Source: Zymoseptoria tritici IPO323 (lineage: Eukaryota > Ascomycota > Dothideomycetes > Mycosphaerellales > Mycosphaerellaceae). Taken from it: a DNA stretch of 64,000 nucleotides. Positions 45,691 to 56,502 of this stretch are shown here, piece by piece. A program made the position numbers and the translations under genes. Below the pieces are notes generated by a model, which made no database searches, was not told where the DNA came from, and worked only from the letters and a program-made list of their open reading frames with translations. Numbering within the stretch: the first letter of the stretch is position 1; every line of letters begins with the position of its first letter. The stretch covers positions 543,045-607,044 of the forward strand of contig NC_018203.1 of NCBI RefSeq assembly GCF_000219625.1, read 5' to 3'.

Positions 45691-46074
45691 TCAGCACCTT
45701 CTCCCGGAGCGTGGGGGCAAGAACGACGATCGGGAGGGTGTCGTATTTTGGTAAAATGAGATGACTTTAAATGGGTCCATAGGCAGTCCCAAAGGCCGAG
45801 GAATGTAGACTGAGTCAGAGAGGGCAGAGAAAAGACGAGGCGTGTCTCGGACAAGGAGCAGTCCAGGCCGAGTCAAGTGAGGCAAGATATGCCCAAGCAG
45901 ACATAGAATAGAAAGGAAAAGGCCTCCAGCATGTCCAGACCTCGCCGCGAATAGCACCGGCCTTACTGAGGCGCGTGACCGGGAGACCGAGCAGTGCAGA
46001 TCGTGTTCACACCAATGATAACGAGAATGGGAGGAAAGTGCCGCAGAAGCAGGCGGAGAGAAGATGATGAGCAG

Positions 46075-46365
46075 AACTGCACCAACCGAGCGCTTAGAAC
46101 TTACAATACCAACGTGAATCTGTGGCAGCTTGGCTTCAATAGCCGTCAGCTCGGGTCCGATCACTCTGTCGAATGAATAGGCGACCTTGATTTCTTCGGC
46201 AAAGTCCAGGTCCGAACGACTGACGTAGCCTCGATGCCTGGCTCTTTGGCCGTAGAGCTCTTTCGTGCATCCACCGTGGATCGCACTTTTGATCACTGGC
46301 TCGAGCATCGCCGAATTTTCAGAGGGTATTTGTCTCCGCAGGCTAGGCAAGCCGTCTCCGACTAT
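46075..46365 (-). pseudogene. Exon-like fragment, unrecognised
   Basis: A minus-strand frame reads VTIVGDGLPSLRRQIPSENS, MLEPVIKSAIHGGCTKELYG, RSDLDFAEEIKVAYSFDRVI, ELTAIEAKLPQIHVGI. It is bounded by CGCACAG on its 5' side and a GTAAGT donor on its 3' side, as an internal exon would be. The composition looks coding, but no downstream exon keeps a frame. No family is recognised. Confidence 0.3.
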
Positions 46366-46369
46366 TGTG

Positions 46370-47500
46370 ACCTGTGCGCGGGCATTGGTATGTCGAAGTG
46401 TGAGCAGCGAGTGATCATTGCACAGGGTGATCTTTCCTTCCGCTTGGGTCCGAAGGGGAGGTGCGTTTGATTGCGCTTGCATTGTGTAATCTGGAGTAGG
46501 ATGTCCGATCGATGGCTTGTTCTACTGGGCACCAGCGTGGCTTCGGCGTGGTTTCTCCCGGTACTGCAGCGGGTCGAGCTATTGTGCAGGGCATGTTGGA
46601 ATTGCACAGCCAGGTCTGACATTAATCCTTTGAACTTCACCACGCTTAGCGCAGAGGTTGACGTTGAAGAGCAACCGTGAATAACCAATGCGCCGAATAT
46701 GCAACATCACCTGTACCGGCACCAAGACTGCCAGACAGCGGTATTAGCGCCGACCATCTCCTTCAATCCGTGTCCTCCCACAATCCGTATCTTTCATGGC
46801 CATGGCCTTGCTTTCATTCACAGTCACCCAGAGGATGCCCTCAGCAGCATTGTGGAGCCGCCGTCTGACGGGATTCGAATCCGGGGCTTCGAGGGACGGC
46901 CATTGCGATCTCGATGTTCGGTTACGATGCGAGGAGCGATCCATTTCTGATCGGGGCCTTATCGAGACTTCCCAAGCCTGTCGGCGAAGATCTCGGCGCG
47001 TCGAGGCCAGGGCCTTGCATTGATCGCTGTGTTCAAGGTCGAGGTAAAGGTGCGAGCAAAGGGTGGGCTTGAGGGCGATGGCCGAGAGCATCGGAGTTCC
47101 GGTCGAGGACGTTGATGGAGTGTTGGATGGTAGTACAACTGTCCATGTCGGCGTTGAGAAGTGAGGTCGAAGTCTCCTCTCCCAGACTGAAGCGTCGATT
47201 GATGCCTTGATGTCTGGAATCCGGGTCAACTTCGGCGTGGGGAACGCCTCGCCTCGTCTCAAATCAGCATTCCAGTCCAACCGACCTCTCCTTCTGCTCA
47301 ACACGATTCCTTATTGTTATGCTGAACCACTTTCTCATAGACCAAACAAGGTAACCAAGGTAGGAGACACCGCTCGATTCCCTGCTTCTCACCTTTCTCT
47401 TCCATCTCGGTCTACGTTCGCAATGGGAAAGCTCCGAGATCAGGGCATGTGGAGCAAGCGAATGTCAAGACCGCGAGGGAGAAGGACAACAGGACCGAGC
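46370..47500. other. No supportable gene
   Basis: The frames are mostly Arg/Ser-rich readings on both strands. A TTCGAATCC string at 46870-46885 recalls a tRNA T-loop but has no matching arms. Confidence 0.3.
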
Positions 47501-47527
47501 AGCCTGGCCTGACCAAGGAGTCTCTGC

Positions 47528-48196
47528 ATGCTGCCGCGTTCGCCAAGTTCTGATTCGCGCAGCACGACACCACAGCAGCCTCCGCTACCCGAGATCCACA
47601 CGTTCCGCCACAGACAGCACGCCCGACAAAGTTCACTCGCCCGCGCGATGAATGCCCTACTTATCCCGCCGCCGTCCGATCCGGTCGCACAGGAGATGAA
47701 GATTAAGCTATAACAGCAAGAGATTGGACAGTATGACGGCGGAGGAGACGAGCGGAGCAGGGATGGTGAGAAGACGACGGACAGAACGACGGACATGGAA
47801 ATGAGCAGCGTCGCGGAATTTGAGTGGGAAATGTCAACTCAAGAGGTTGTGTCACTTCGGTGAGCTCGGCGCCATCACCTGAACGACCTGCGGGAGTTTG
47901 ATCTGAGGAGTAAATGGATAATGACGCTGGACACCGGGCGGAACACTAGCGACGGCTCTTCTTCGCAGCCATCTCCCTTCGCTAAGGAACCGCAGGACTT
48001 GTTCAGCCATCGGGTCGCAGAGCCGCAAGAAGGTCCGAAGAAAGAGCTTGCAAGTACTCTGGACCGGCTCGCCAAGGCGCTCCCCGACAACGTGAGTGCG
48101 AGGTTGAGCGTATGGGGCCGTTCTGGGGATTTCAACAGCACACGAGATCTCGTCTCCGAGGTCAGAAAGTCGTTCCTCGTTACTGTTGAGAAGTAG
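47528..48196 (+). pseudogene. Hypothetical acidic protein with two in-frame stops
   Basis: One plus frame runs across PRSPSSDSRSTTPQQPPLPE, then RQSSLARAMNALLIPPPSDP, TAA at 47711-47713, EFEWEMSTQEVVSL, TGA near 47862, and TLDTGRNTSDGSSSQPSPFA, KELASTLDRLAKALPDNVSA, RDLVSEVRKSFLVTVEK, ending at 48194-48196. The second stop lies just after a GGTGAGC string, so it may be inside an intron; the first has no such excuse. The last 91 codons from ATG 47921 could be a separate small gene. No family is recognised. Confidence 0.33.
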
Positions 48197-48719
48197 CTAC
48201 GTTTGCTCGTGCACCTCAAATTTCCGCAGTCCATCTTTCGTTCCAGCATCTCTGTACATATCCCTTCACTGTCGCTGTCTTCTTGCACCGGAACGGCCAA
48301 GGTCGACAGCAGGGAGCTATCTTCAACGGCAGAAGATCTCCCCACCACGAGCTGATAACGAGGTCTGGATCAGCCAATCTATCGTGGGATAAAGTGACGG
48401 AGTGGGGATGCATGCATGCAACCCATGAGCTGCTTCGCCCGATGACGCGATCCGCAGCAGCCTTGCGAGCAGTAAAACATCCTGGAAGACCGATGTGTAT
48501 ATATATGGAGCAGTGCGAGCTATGATACTTTGGTCGGAGTTTGGCTCGCTTCTTACTCAACCTCCACACACAACAAACAAACAAACAGATCGTCACGATC
48601 AGGAGTTGGTCTGCAGCGGCAAAAGGCGCACGACCAGTGAGTTCTCCAACTGGAGTCAGACGGCCTTCGAACGTCCAAGCTGACGCAATGTCGGCAGCAT
48701 CTCCCTCACTCGCAAGAAC

Positions 48720-48935
48720 ATGTCGTCCTCTGCTACCAACAACGACAACAACCACCCTGACGATCAAAGCGGGAGTGGTGGCAGCAGCGGCGGCGATCAG
48801 CAGACGGATGTGTCTGACGACAAGCCAAAGAATGAGGCCAATTCGAAAGAGAAGCGCCTGACGGATGAGCAAGTGAAGCAGCTTACAGACTCAGCCAATG
48901 CTGCTAAGACGAAGAGAGGGAGGCCGACTTCGTGA
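48720..48935 (+). CDS. Small disordered acidic/basic protein, 71 codons
   Basis: ATG 48720 (context GAACATGT) starts MSSSATNNDNNHPDDQSGSG. The protein is Asn/Asp/Ser/Gly-rich, then charged (KRLTDEQVKQLTDSANAAKT), and ends KRGRPTS. Upstream is an AAACAAACAAAC run. The size, start context and codon use are plausible for a real small gene. The function is unknown, and the LTDEQVKQL stretch could form a helix. Confidence 0.42.
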   Translation: MSSSATNNDNNHPDDQSGSGGSSGGDQQTDVSDDKPKNEANSKEKRLTDEQVKQLTDSANAAKTKRGRPTS

Positions 48936-49203
48936 TGTGACGACTCGCGAGTGATGGGAGTGGGAGAGGTCGGTGGGGAGGCGGAGGTGGAGGAAGTGCG
49001 GGGTAAACCGGAGGCGGCATCGCTTTCGGGACGGCTCGTTGAGCTTGCCGAAAGGGGGATCTTGCGACTCTTGTGTAGATGTACATCGCCGCCTCCCTCG
49101 TCCATCATATCCATATCGTTTCTACAGCACAGTGAACGATGTTGTTCCTTTCATCAGATCTCATCTCCTCAGACCTGCTTCTTGCGTGTTCTCCCTGACA
49201 AAC

Positions 49204-50955
49204 ATGATCGCAGCCAAGATACGGACCACCAAGTGGAAAGAAGTCACATTGGAACAAGCCCTAGACGACGATTGGGACATGATTCCGACCCTCACGGCCT
49301 TTTCTCGAACACAAGACTTCTGCCAGCATCTCGAGCAACATCGTACCGCGCTGGAAAACATCATCTCACGCCACCTTGGTATTTCAACAGCGGACTTGGT
49401 GCTGCTCGACCGAAAACATTGGGTCTGGGGCTCCTTCAACATCTGTTTGCCGATCGACATCATACGCAGTCATCGAACATCCGCGCTTCCTCGCCAAGCG
49501 ATCTTGCGACTTCCACTGCCGTTCAGGTGCGGTGAGAAGTACAGTCCTGGTAATGTGGAGGAAAAGCTGAGGTGCGAAGCTGCGACTTACATCTGGCTTC
49601 GGCGGAATTGCCCATCGATTCCCATCCCGAGATTACTGGGCGTAGGAATACCAGGCGTGGAAGCGGTACGAAGCCGCGCATCTGTTGTCAAACATGCAGG
49701 ACTGACACTCGTTTTGGTGTAGTTCACAGCGATCGAGAACGAATCGCTATGGCATCGCTTCCTCTGGCATCTACAGCGCTTCCGTGCATGGCTGCAAGGC
49801 GATACGCTGGCGCCTTTCTTCCGCCACGACAGATCTGACACCTTGTCATCTACGCATGGATATCTGCTCTTGGAGTATGTCATGGCCGGCGACCCGTTGT
49901 CTTCGTCTTGGCAAAAGTACCGCCAGCATGGCACTCGCCGTGACAATCTCTATCGAGGCATCTCCAGAATACTGCTTGATCTTGCAAGAGTTCCGCAGCC
50001 TCGCATTGGTTCCTGGACGTTGAACAGCCGAGGCATCATCTCTCTGACCAATCGTCCGCTCCTCGACCTCACGATGCTTTGGAACAGACACGAGATTCCG
50101 ACCGGGATACCAAAGGTTTGTATCACCCCGCTGTCCTCATCTCAGAAACTCAACTCACGCCAGACTTCACAGATCTTGACATACAACTCCTCTCCTTCCT
50201 ACCTCCAAGACCTCCTCTCCTACCAAGACCTCCGACTCCGCCACCAACCCAACGCCATCCTCGGCCGCCCCGACGCAGTCTTTCAACTCTCCGCCCTCGC
50301 AGCTCTGCGAGCTCTCCAACCCGTCTTCTGGAAGTCGCAAGACTCCCGCGAGGAGTCTTTCGTGCTGACTTTGCCCGACCTCCACCAGAGTAACATCTTC
50401 GTAGACGACGACTGGAATATCGTCGGTGTCATTGACTTTGAGTTCGCGCCTGTGCAACCCATCGGGATCGTGCATGTTCCTACTTGGCTTACGGACAAAG
50501 GTGTCGATGAGCTGGTTGGTCCGGCGCTGGACGAGTATCGGGAAGCGCATGATCGGTTTCTTGAGGTTCTGCAGGAAGAAGAAGAATCGGCGGACCGGGA
50601 GCGTGCAAGCCATCACCCCAGCCTCCTTCCACGAGGAGAAGAAGCGGTCCCATCGCCTGCCGCAAAGCATCACCTCAGCAGCCGCCTGCGACAAGACTGG
50701 CAAACAGGAAAGATGTGGTTCAATGCTGCGCTGCGCAGTACGAATGCTTTCCCGCTGGTGTTTGAACAGCATATCCAGCCGAGGTTTTTTGAAAAATTCG
50801 ACCCGGACGTTGAGGGGAATGCGCTTATGCGGCTTTGGAGTGAGGAGGACTGTGAGGAGTTTATTGCGAAGAAATTGAGGGATAAGAAGGGGTATGAGGA
50901 GCGGGTGAGGGGGTTGTTCGATGCGGCAGGAAACCGTGCGCAATCGCAAGTGTGA
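49204..50955 (+). CDS. Aminoglycoside-phosphotransferase-fold (APH/choline-kinase-like) fungal protein, three exons
   Basis: ATG 49204 (context AAACATGA) starts MIAAKIRTTKWKEVTLEQAL. Two 57-bp introns are proposed: 49666-49722 (GTACGA donor, CTGAC branch, GTGTAG acceptor) and 50116-50172 (GTTTGT donor, CACAG acceptor). The first removes the only internal stop. Exons 49204-49665, 49723-50115 and 50173-50955 give 545 aa. The N-lobe has RLPLPFRCGE and CEAATYIWLR, where a Lys-Glu pair would bind ATP. HGYLLLEYVMAGDPL is the hinge, and LPDLHQSNIFVDDDWNIVGV carries the catalytic Asp and Asn, followed by IDFEFAP for metal binding. Fungal members are often of unknown substrate, and this does not imply drug resistance. 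It is the only convincing intact multi-exon gene in the window and lies just before the RIP block. Confidence 0.85.
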
Positions 50956-51655
50956 AGGTCGGAGGAGGGTAATTCCTACTGCGAGGTGAACCACATAGGC
51001 GGCCTGTCAAGTACCTTATGTCGCTTGCAGCTTCTTTCCGACGCACCCTCGTCTCCACCGAGGGCATGTCCTCCAGATCCGGCTGTCGAAGCAGAGATAT
51101 TCCTAACACCGTGTCGTTGCCTGGAATCGCCGCTCGCCTCCCGCCTGTCTCTCGAATACACCTGGCCACTTTGATCATAGAGCCTTCCGAGGGCTCTTCT
51201 CAGGCTCCTGCTGGCACAACAGGAAGGTACTGGCTCTTCGTTAATAAAGCTCCTACTTCGAGGCGACCGAGCGACAATCCCAAAGCTCAGCTTGCGATCG
51301 CTGGGCGAATGCTTTGCGAATGCTACCAGCGCGAGGCCGGTATGCCAGCATCTCCGGGCTGTCAGGCTTTACTGGCGCTCTGTCCAAAAAGTGTGCGCAA
51401 CGAAAGAGGTATGGGAACTGCTTCCCGCAAATTCCGCGTCACGATGGCGGCACGGCTGTTGTTCTGTTTGCGTCTGTGTGTCGAGCGGTCGTCTGACAGA
51501 GCTGGACAACATGGCGCTTTCCCGCAAGGCGAACCGGCGAATCGCTACGCGCTACGCGCTGCACATACGTCGACGAGCCGGCGGCGGCCCTCTTGACTGG
51601 TCCAGAAGATACTTAGCATCGGCGAGGAGCTAGCGGCAATGCGACTCGGCTATGT
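50956..51655. other. No convincing gene between the kinase-like gene and the AT-rich block
   Basis: Two overlapping plus frames (192 codons from ATG 51018; 113 codons from 51292) are Arg/Ser/Ala-rich without motifs. GC-rich sequence continues to about 51655, where composition drops sharply. Confidence 0.3.
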
Positions 51656-52141
51656 GGACAAGACCCTAGCTTTACATAGTGTTACAAAAAAGTAGTTATA
51701 TAACTTTAAAATCACATAATCTGAGGTTAGGTAATTAGACAGGGAATTAATAGCGTAATCTAACATCTAAAAACTCTTTAGTTAAACACGTAGCTAAAAA
51801 AGTAATTTAATTAATTATAAGAGGTACGAGTACTATTTTATAAAAGACTATAGCCGTCTTTCTACGATAATAGGGATATAATAAAGGTCTCTTTTAATTA
51901 GTTTTCCTAACAAAAAGAGAGGTCTATTAAAGCTTACTTTTAATTAGTCGTCGTATCGTTACTTATACTATCGTAATATCGTATTATTACCTTAGGTAAG
52001 GTAAGCTTCCTTACCGCACTTCTATAGTAGAAGAAAAAAAAGAGGCGTCGTATTATCGGTCGTATCGTCGTATCGTCGTATTATTATATCGTTATATTAT
52101 TATAACTATTATAACCGTCGTAATCGAAAGGTCGTAGTTTT

Positions 52142-52300
52142 AATTCCTTCTCTTTTTGCCCTATTATACTATTATAATCTATAAAGGTTAGAATAGTACG
52201 ATTCGATAGGGTAAAAAGAGAAGGAATTAAGCCCGCGACCTTCCGCTAGAAAGCGAGATTTAAACGCTCTTTCTAATCGGCTAAAACGCTAATCTAATAA
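52142..52300. repeat. Inverted repeat with a tRNA-like arm (possible SINE relic)
   Basis: ATTCCTTCTCTTTTTGCCCT at 52143-52162 is inverted at 52209-52229 (AGGGTAAAAAGAGAAGGAAT). On the minus strand the right arm is preceded by TTAGCCGATTAGAAAGAGC, then a stem-loop and GAAGGTCGCGGGCTTAATTCC. This looks like a tRNA A box, anticodon-like arm and B box altered by C-to-T change. The left arm has only the last part (AAAGGTCGTAGTTTTAATTCC). Two head-to-head copies of a tRNA-derived element would give this. Folding was not computed. Confidence 0.33.
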
Positions 52301-53619
52301 TTAGCTAAGAAACTTTCCTAATATATTACTTTACTACTTCTACCTTATATATATACTTAGACGTAGAGAGTCCGCTAGAAACCTTATAGTTTATAAGAAG
52401 TTTAGAGGGCGGTATACTAGCCCCTATATTAGTTATAAGCCCGGATTTATATAAAAAGAGATACTAAATAAGGCTTTAATAGCGAATTTAAGTCTACTAT
52501 TAAAAACAACTCTTCCTAAAGAGAAGTAGTTAACTACTACTTACTTAGAATTAGAAAGAGTAGTATTCTAAATAAAAAGTAGTTAAGACTATCCTCTTAG
52601 ATTTAAGAATACTAGTTTCCTATTAGAAAAGTAATTAACTACTACTTACTCTAATTATAATATCTCTACTAAAACGGAAAAGCTTTACTAAATCGTTACT
52701 AAAATAAGTAAGAACGATATTATAGCGAGTAAGAATAATATTAAAGTAAGTAAAGACGATATTAAGGTAGTTAGGATAGTATTAGGAATACGTCTCTTCT
52801 AAGAGTAATATAACCTAAATATAAGTACCTCGCTAAACCTATTATATTAGGAAGTATTAATACTTTATCTATATATAAGACGAATACTTCTTAAATTAAT
52901 TTTAAATATTAAGCTTAATAGTTAAGATAGTCTATCTAACGTTAAATAATAATAAGAACTATACCCTAAAGCTAATAGCTCCCTAGGACTACTATATATA
53001 GTTTATAATAATAGAAATCTTTATAATATCTCGGGATCTCTAGAAATATACTAATCCTAACGTACTTAAACTAGAATCTCCCTAGGTTACTATACTAAAG
53101 GAAACGGCTACTATAAGGGGGGAACTTCTAAAGGTTCCGATCTCCCGCGGATAGTAGTAGTACGGACGTACGGGGTAGTATAGGGGGCAAAAAAGGGCGG
53201 TAAACTATATAATTAGAGTAAAAGGTAGGGGGGCAAAAGAGGTAGTATTAAGTACTCTATACTATTAGGCCTCGTATTCGTGTCGAAGGTCCTTTTTAGA
53301 GGTCCTCCTAGGTCGGTGTCTATCTAATCCTCCGACCTATATACGAAGCTAAAGCTAGATATAGACTATACGTAATAGTACGATATTCCCTACTATATCT
53401 GTCCCCCTCCTATAGTATCTAACCTAGACACTATAAGAACCTAAACTATACTATTATATACGCTTAAAGCGTAAAAACCCTCTAGATCTAGTACTAGCGT
53501 CGTCCTTTTTAACTTATTACTAACGTAGACTATCCCTATCCTCGGGTTTTGTACCTACTACGTATATCTATCGTATATATTATAGCTAAAACAAAAGAAA
53601 TAATAAAAAGAAAAAAAGA

Positions 53620-55360
53620 ACCTTAAAATAAGCGCTAGTATAGAAAATAGCCGCTCCTTATATCTTGTTCGTACTAAAGGTTTCCTAGACCCGATACGGA
53701 TTTTAGTCTAGTAAAGGCTATAAACCTATCGCTAAGTACTATCCTCCTACTATATATCGCGTCTAGGTACGCGCTTACTATCCTTACCGATAAGTAAGTC
53801 GGGGACTTCCTAGGGTACTACGATGTCTATATCTCCCTACCTAAGTAGCTTACGTTCCCTATCGTCTATATCGTTAGGCGCGACTTTAGCTAGTAGAGGC
53901 TAGTACTTCTAGAAGTCGGTCGGATGCTTATCCTTAGCGTTATAGTACGATCGGTTACCGAACGTATTCCTCTCCGCGTACTTAATATCCTTATAGTTTA
54001 CCTTTACTCGAGCTATAGTCGCATCTCGCTACTTCTTAATCTATACCCTTAGATCGACAACATTAAGGCGTATAAGCCTCTCTAATTCGACGACGACTCT
54101 AGGGCTCTCCTACTTCTCGTAAGTAATAAGTATAGTAGCGATATAGTTGTTAGGTATTAAAGATATAGCCGTAGGGAAGGCGTAAGGAATCTTACCGTAC
54201 TTATTAATAAGCCCGGAGGGTATCTTATCGGGGGCGGTTAGGTCTATATAAGCTTTACGTAGCATCTCCTAGTTACTAGCTTCGGTACATTCGAGAGAAC
54301 TATCTATATATATAGCTACGAACTAGGGAAGAATCGTTCGACGTTCGGTCTCTACCTTAGTATCGATACTATATAGTAGATACGGAACCGTAATACGAAC
54401 ATTAAATGCCTTATAAGGAACGTGTTCCTACTCGAGCTTATAGCGATCTAGGAAGTATTACGGTAGCACCGTAGTATTAATCTTCTATACTACTCCGTCT
54501 ACGTAGTTATTAGCCTTTATCTACTAGTACTATTCCTAAAAGATCTCCTTCTCGTACATCCTCTTAATAAGCACTATATAGTCCTTCTTGCCCTCGTCTA
54601 TTAAGGAGACCGTACCTTAAATCTAGTTAATACCGCGATTCTCCTCGACTATACGGCTAACCGTAAGGTCGATGTACTTAAAGGTAGTATTGTTGCCCTT
54701 CTTAGTACTTTTAGCGTAGTATAGGTATAACACTAGCCGGTGCTTATAGTTACCTCGTAGAAGAATATATAGTAGCTAGTATAAAATGTCCTAGCGGATA
54801 AGCTACTAGATTTAAGAGTAGCATATCGTACGAAGCTATCCGTAGTTAGGCTAGCTATTAATTTCGCGCTAATGCTATAAGTATATATCTATTTCCTTAT
54901 TAATAATCTTATAAAGGGCCTTGTCCTATCCGATCTACGCGAAGAGGGGAATGTTAAGCGTACTATTTCTCTTAAACTCGTGCTCCTAACCGGGCGTTAA
55001 GTATATTACTTAGCGAGCCTTATTAAAGAAGCCGTTAAAGTTAAGCTAGCCGAGTTCTCTACGTAGGACGTTATTATCGAAGCGGTACGGCCTAAGGAAG
55101 TCCGATAGTCGAGACGGACGAGCATCCTTAAACTATATCTTATACGTCTCGGAACCTATCTTTAGCTAGCTAAGCTTATACGTATCGTACTTAAGGGTAG
55201 TAAGTCTAAAGAGCGTATTGTTCTTTACTATTATATTCCCGGTCTTTACCTTAATTCCGAAGTATCGAAGTAGGTCCTTCGTATAATTATAGTATAGGAA
55301 CGTACACTTATCCTTTAGCTTCGTACTGTCCGGATATAGTAGCTATAGGTATCGAAATAG
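53620..55360 (-). pseudogene. RIP-destroyed subtelomeric ORF resembling the N-terminal part of telomere-linked helicases
   Basis: A single minus-strand frame runs from 55360 to about 53620 and is interrupted only by TAG/TAA codons, all plausible Trp/Gln. Readable blocks include LRRELG*LNFNGFFNKAR, RNSTLNIPLFA, RIVEENRGIN, NNYVDGVV*KINTTVLP*YF, PSGLINKYGKIPYAFPTAIS, NYKDIKYAERNTFGNRSYYN, PLLAKVAPNDIDDRERKLLR and LIGKDSKRVPRRDI. I recall this type of sequence from ascomycete subtelomeric proteins that carry a RecQ-type helicase further downstream; no helicase motif is visible here. The 5' part of the gene is missing: the frame is cut exactly at the interstitial telomere tract. The family call is from memory and moderate. 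Confidence 0.45.
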
Positions 55361-55361
55361 C

Positions 55362-55402
55362 TAGGGTTAGGGTTGGTTTAGGGTTAGGGTTAGGGTTAGG
55401 GG
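55362..55402 (+). repeat. Interstitial telomere tract (TTAGGG-type, 41 bp)
   Basis: TAGGGTTAGGG, one variant unit (TTGGTTTAGGG), then three to four further TTAGGG units ending in an extra G. It has the same orientation as the terminal telomere. It joins the truncated helicase-like ORF (left) to the 3' end of the telomeric LINE (right). Confidence 0.92.
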
Positions 55403-56502
55403 TTCATTGTACTTGTTTATATAGGCTAGTCTACCTTTGCACCTGATCTGAACTGAAGCCCCATCCAAGCCCTTGCTCCCGGCTCTTTTGGCCGTCTTCA
55501 GAGGGGAGGAAACAGACCCACGCTCCTACGTAAAGCGCCTTGCGATGCACGGCACCGCAGCTACTCCCAGCCTAACTACGTTTTACGGTGTCCTTTTCAC
55601 TATCTCCCGAGTTGACCAAACCGCCAAAAAGAGAGACTACCGATAGGCTAGTCTGCATCCTAACGTATAATATCGCTCCGGCAATCGCTTACCGTCTATC
55701 GTACCTTAGTTTTCCAAACCTCCTAGGTAACGGACGAGGTGTGCGTCTCCTTATCCGCCCGAAACTGTAACCCCGTCTCGTTAAGGGGGAACATCCCGCT
55801 TTAAGACCGTCCGGTAGAGCTCTGTCCTCCCTTTGTCCGGCGTATCTACTGTTAGAGACATTCGATTCCGATCGAGCCGCTTGCATACTAGTCTACAAGT
55901 GCTTCCTAAACAGTTTAGGGAGTGCCGTCTTCCCTTCGGCTAGAATTCCTCCTCCAGCGATCGTCGTCGTCTACTCCTCTCCCCTACTACGCCGTCGCCT
56001 TCGCTTTCCTCTAAGCCTCCTACTGCTCTGCAGAGGTACTAGTTTTCTTCCTCCCGCTCCCCGGCTTTAAGAGGAAGCAGCCGCAGATCTAGGGTACACG
56101 CCTTACATCTACTGCTAGGCCTTCTAGATAGAGTTGATTGTCCGGTGCGGAGCCAGTCCGGGCCTCGCCAGTCGCCTACGTCTCCCACGTCGCAGCGCAG
56201 CCTTTTAACGTCCTACCGATCGGACGCCTACTTTCATCTTAAGGGAAGAGACTCCTTTTCGATAGGGTAAACGCCTAATTTATCCTTAAGGGATGATCTC
56301 CGCTTTTGCGTCCCGGGTCGACGGAGCTACTTTACGTCCTACCCATCGGACAGAGCCTTTTAACGTCCTACCCATCGGACCGAGCCACTTTACGTCCTAC
56401 CTATTAGACGGAGCCACTTTACGTCCTACTCATCGGACCGAGCCTTTTAACGTCCTACCTATCGGACGGAGCCTTTTAACGTCCTACTTAGGACAGTGTG
56501 CA
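55403..56502 (-). other. LINE-T 3' UTR
   Basis: About 1.1 kb follow the ORF2 stop. The part nearest the stop holds the 29-bp repeats; the rest has no readable frame except short Arg-rich readings. The telomere-proximal 150 bp would be the part recognised by the RT during priming. Confidence 0.55.
56330..56492. repeat. 29-bp tandem repeat, six units, LINE-T 3' UTR
   Basis: ACGTCCTAC..ATCGGAC with CGAGCCTTTTA recurs at exactly 29-bp steps (ACGTCC at 56334, 56363, 56392, 56421, 56450, 56479). A single further copy is at 56208. Confidence 0.9.

Larger units (their letters stand above)
51660..55361. repeat. AT-rich block with extreme RIP-type decay
   Basis: From about 51660 the sequence becomes strongly AT-rich, with TA far more common than CA or TG and few codons free of TAG/TAA in any frame. 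The change at the left edge is abrupt. The right edge is the interstitial telomere tract. About 51660-53590 holds no readable frame. The right half holds the helicase-type remnant. Confidence 0.75.

Noticed and set aside
46865..46890. tRNA gene suggested by GGGATTCGAATCC
   Set aside because: The arms flanking the TTCGAAT loop do not pair on either strand and no A box or anticodon arm is found at the right distance.
53620..55360. DUF3435/Starship captain recombinase
   Set aside because: No tyrosine-recombinase catalytic pattern could be read, and the blocks recalled better the N-terminal part of telomere-linked helicase proteins.
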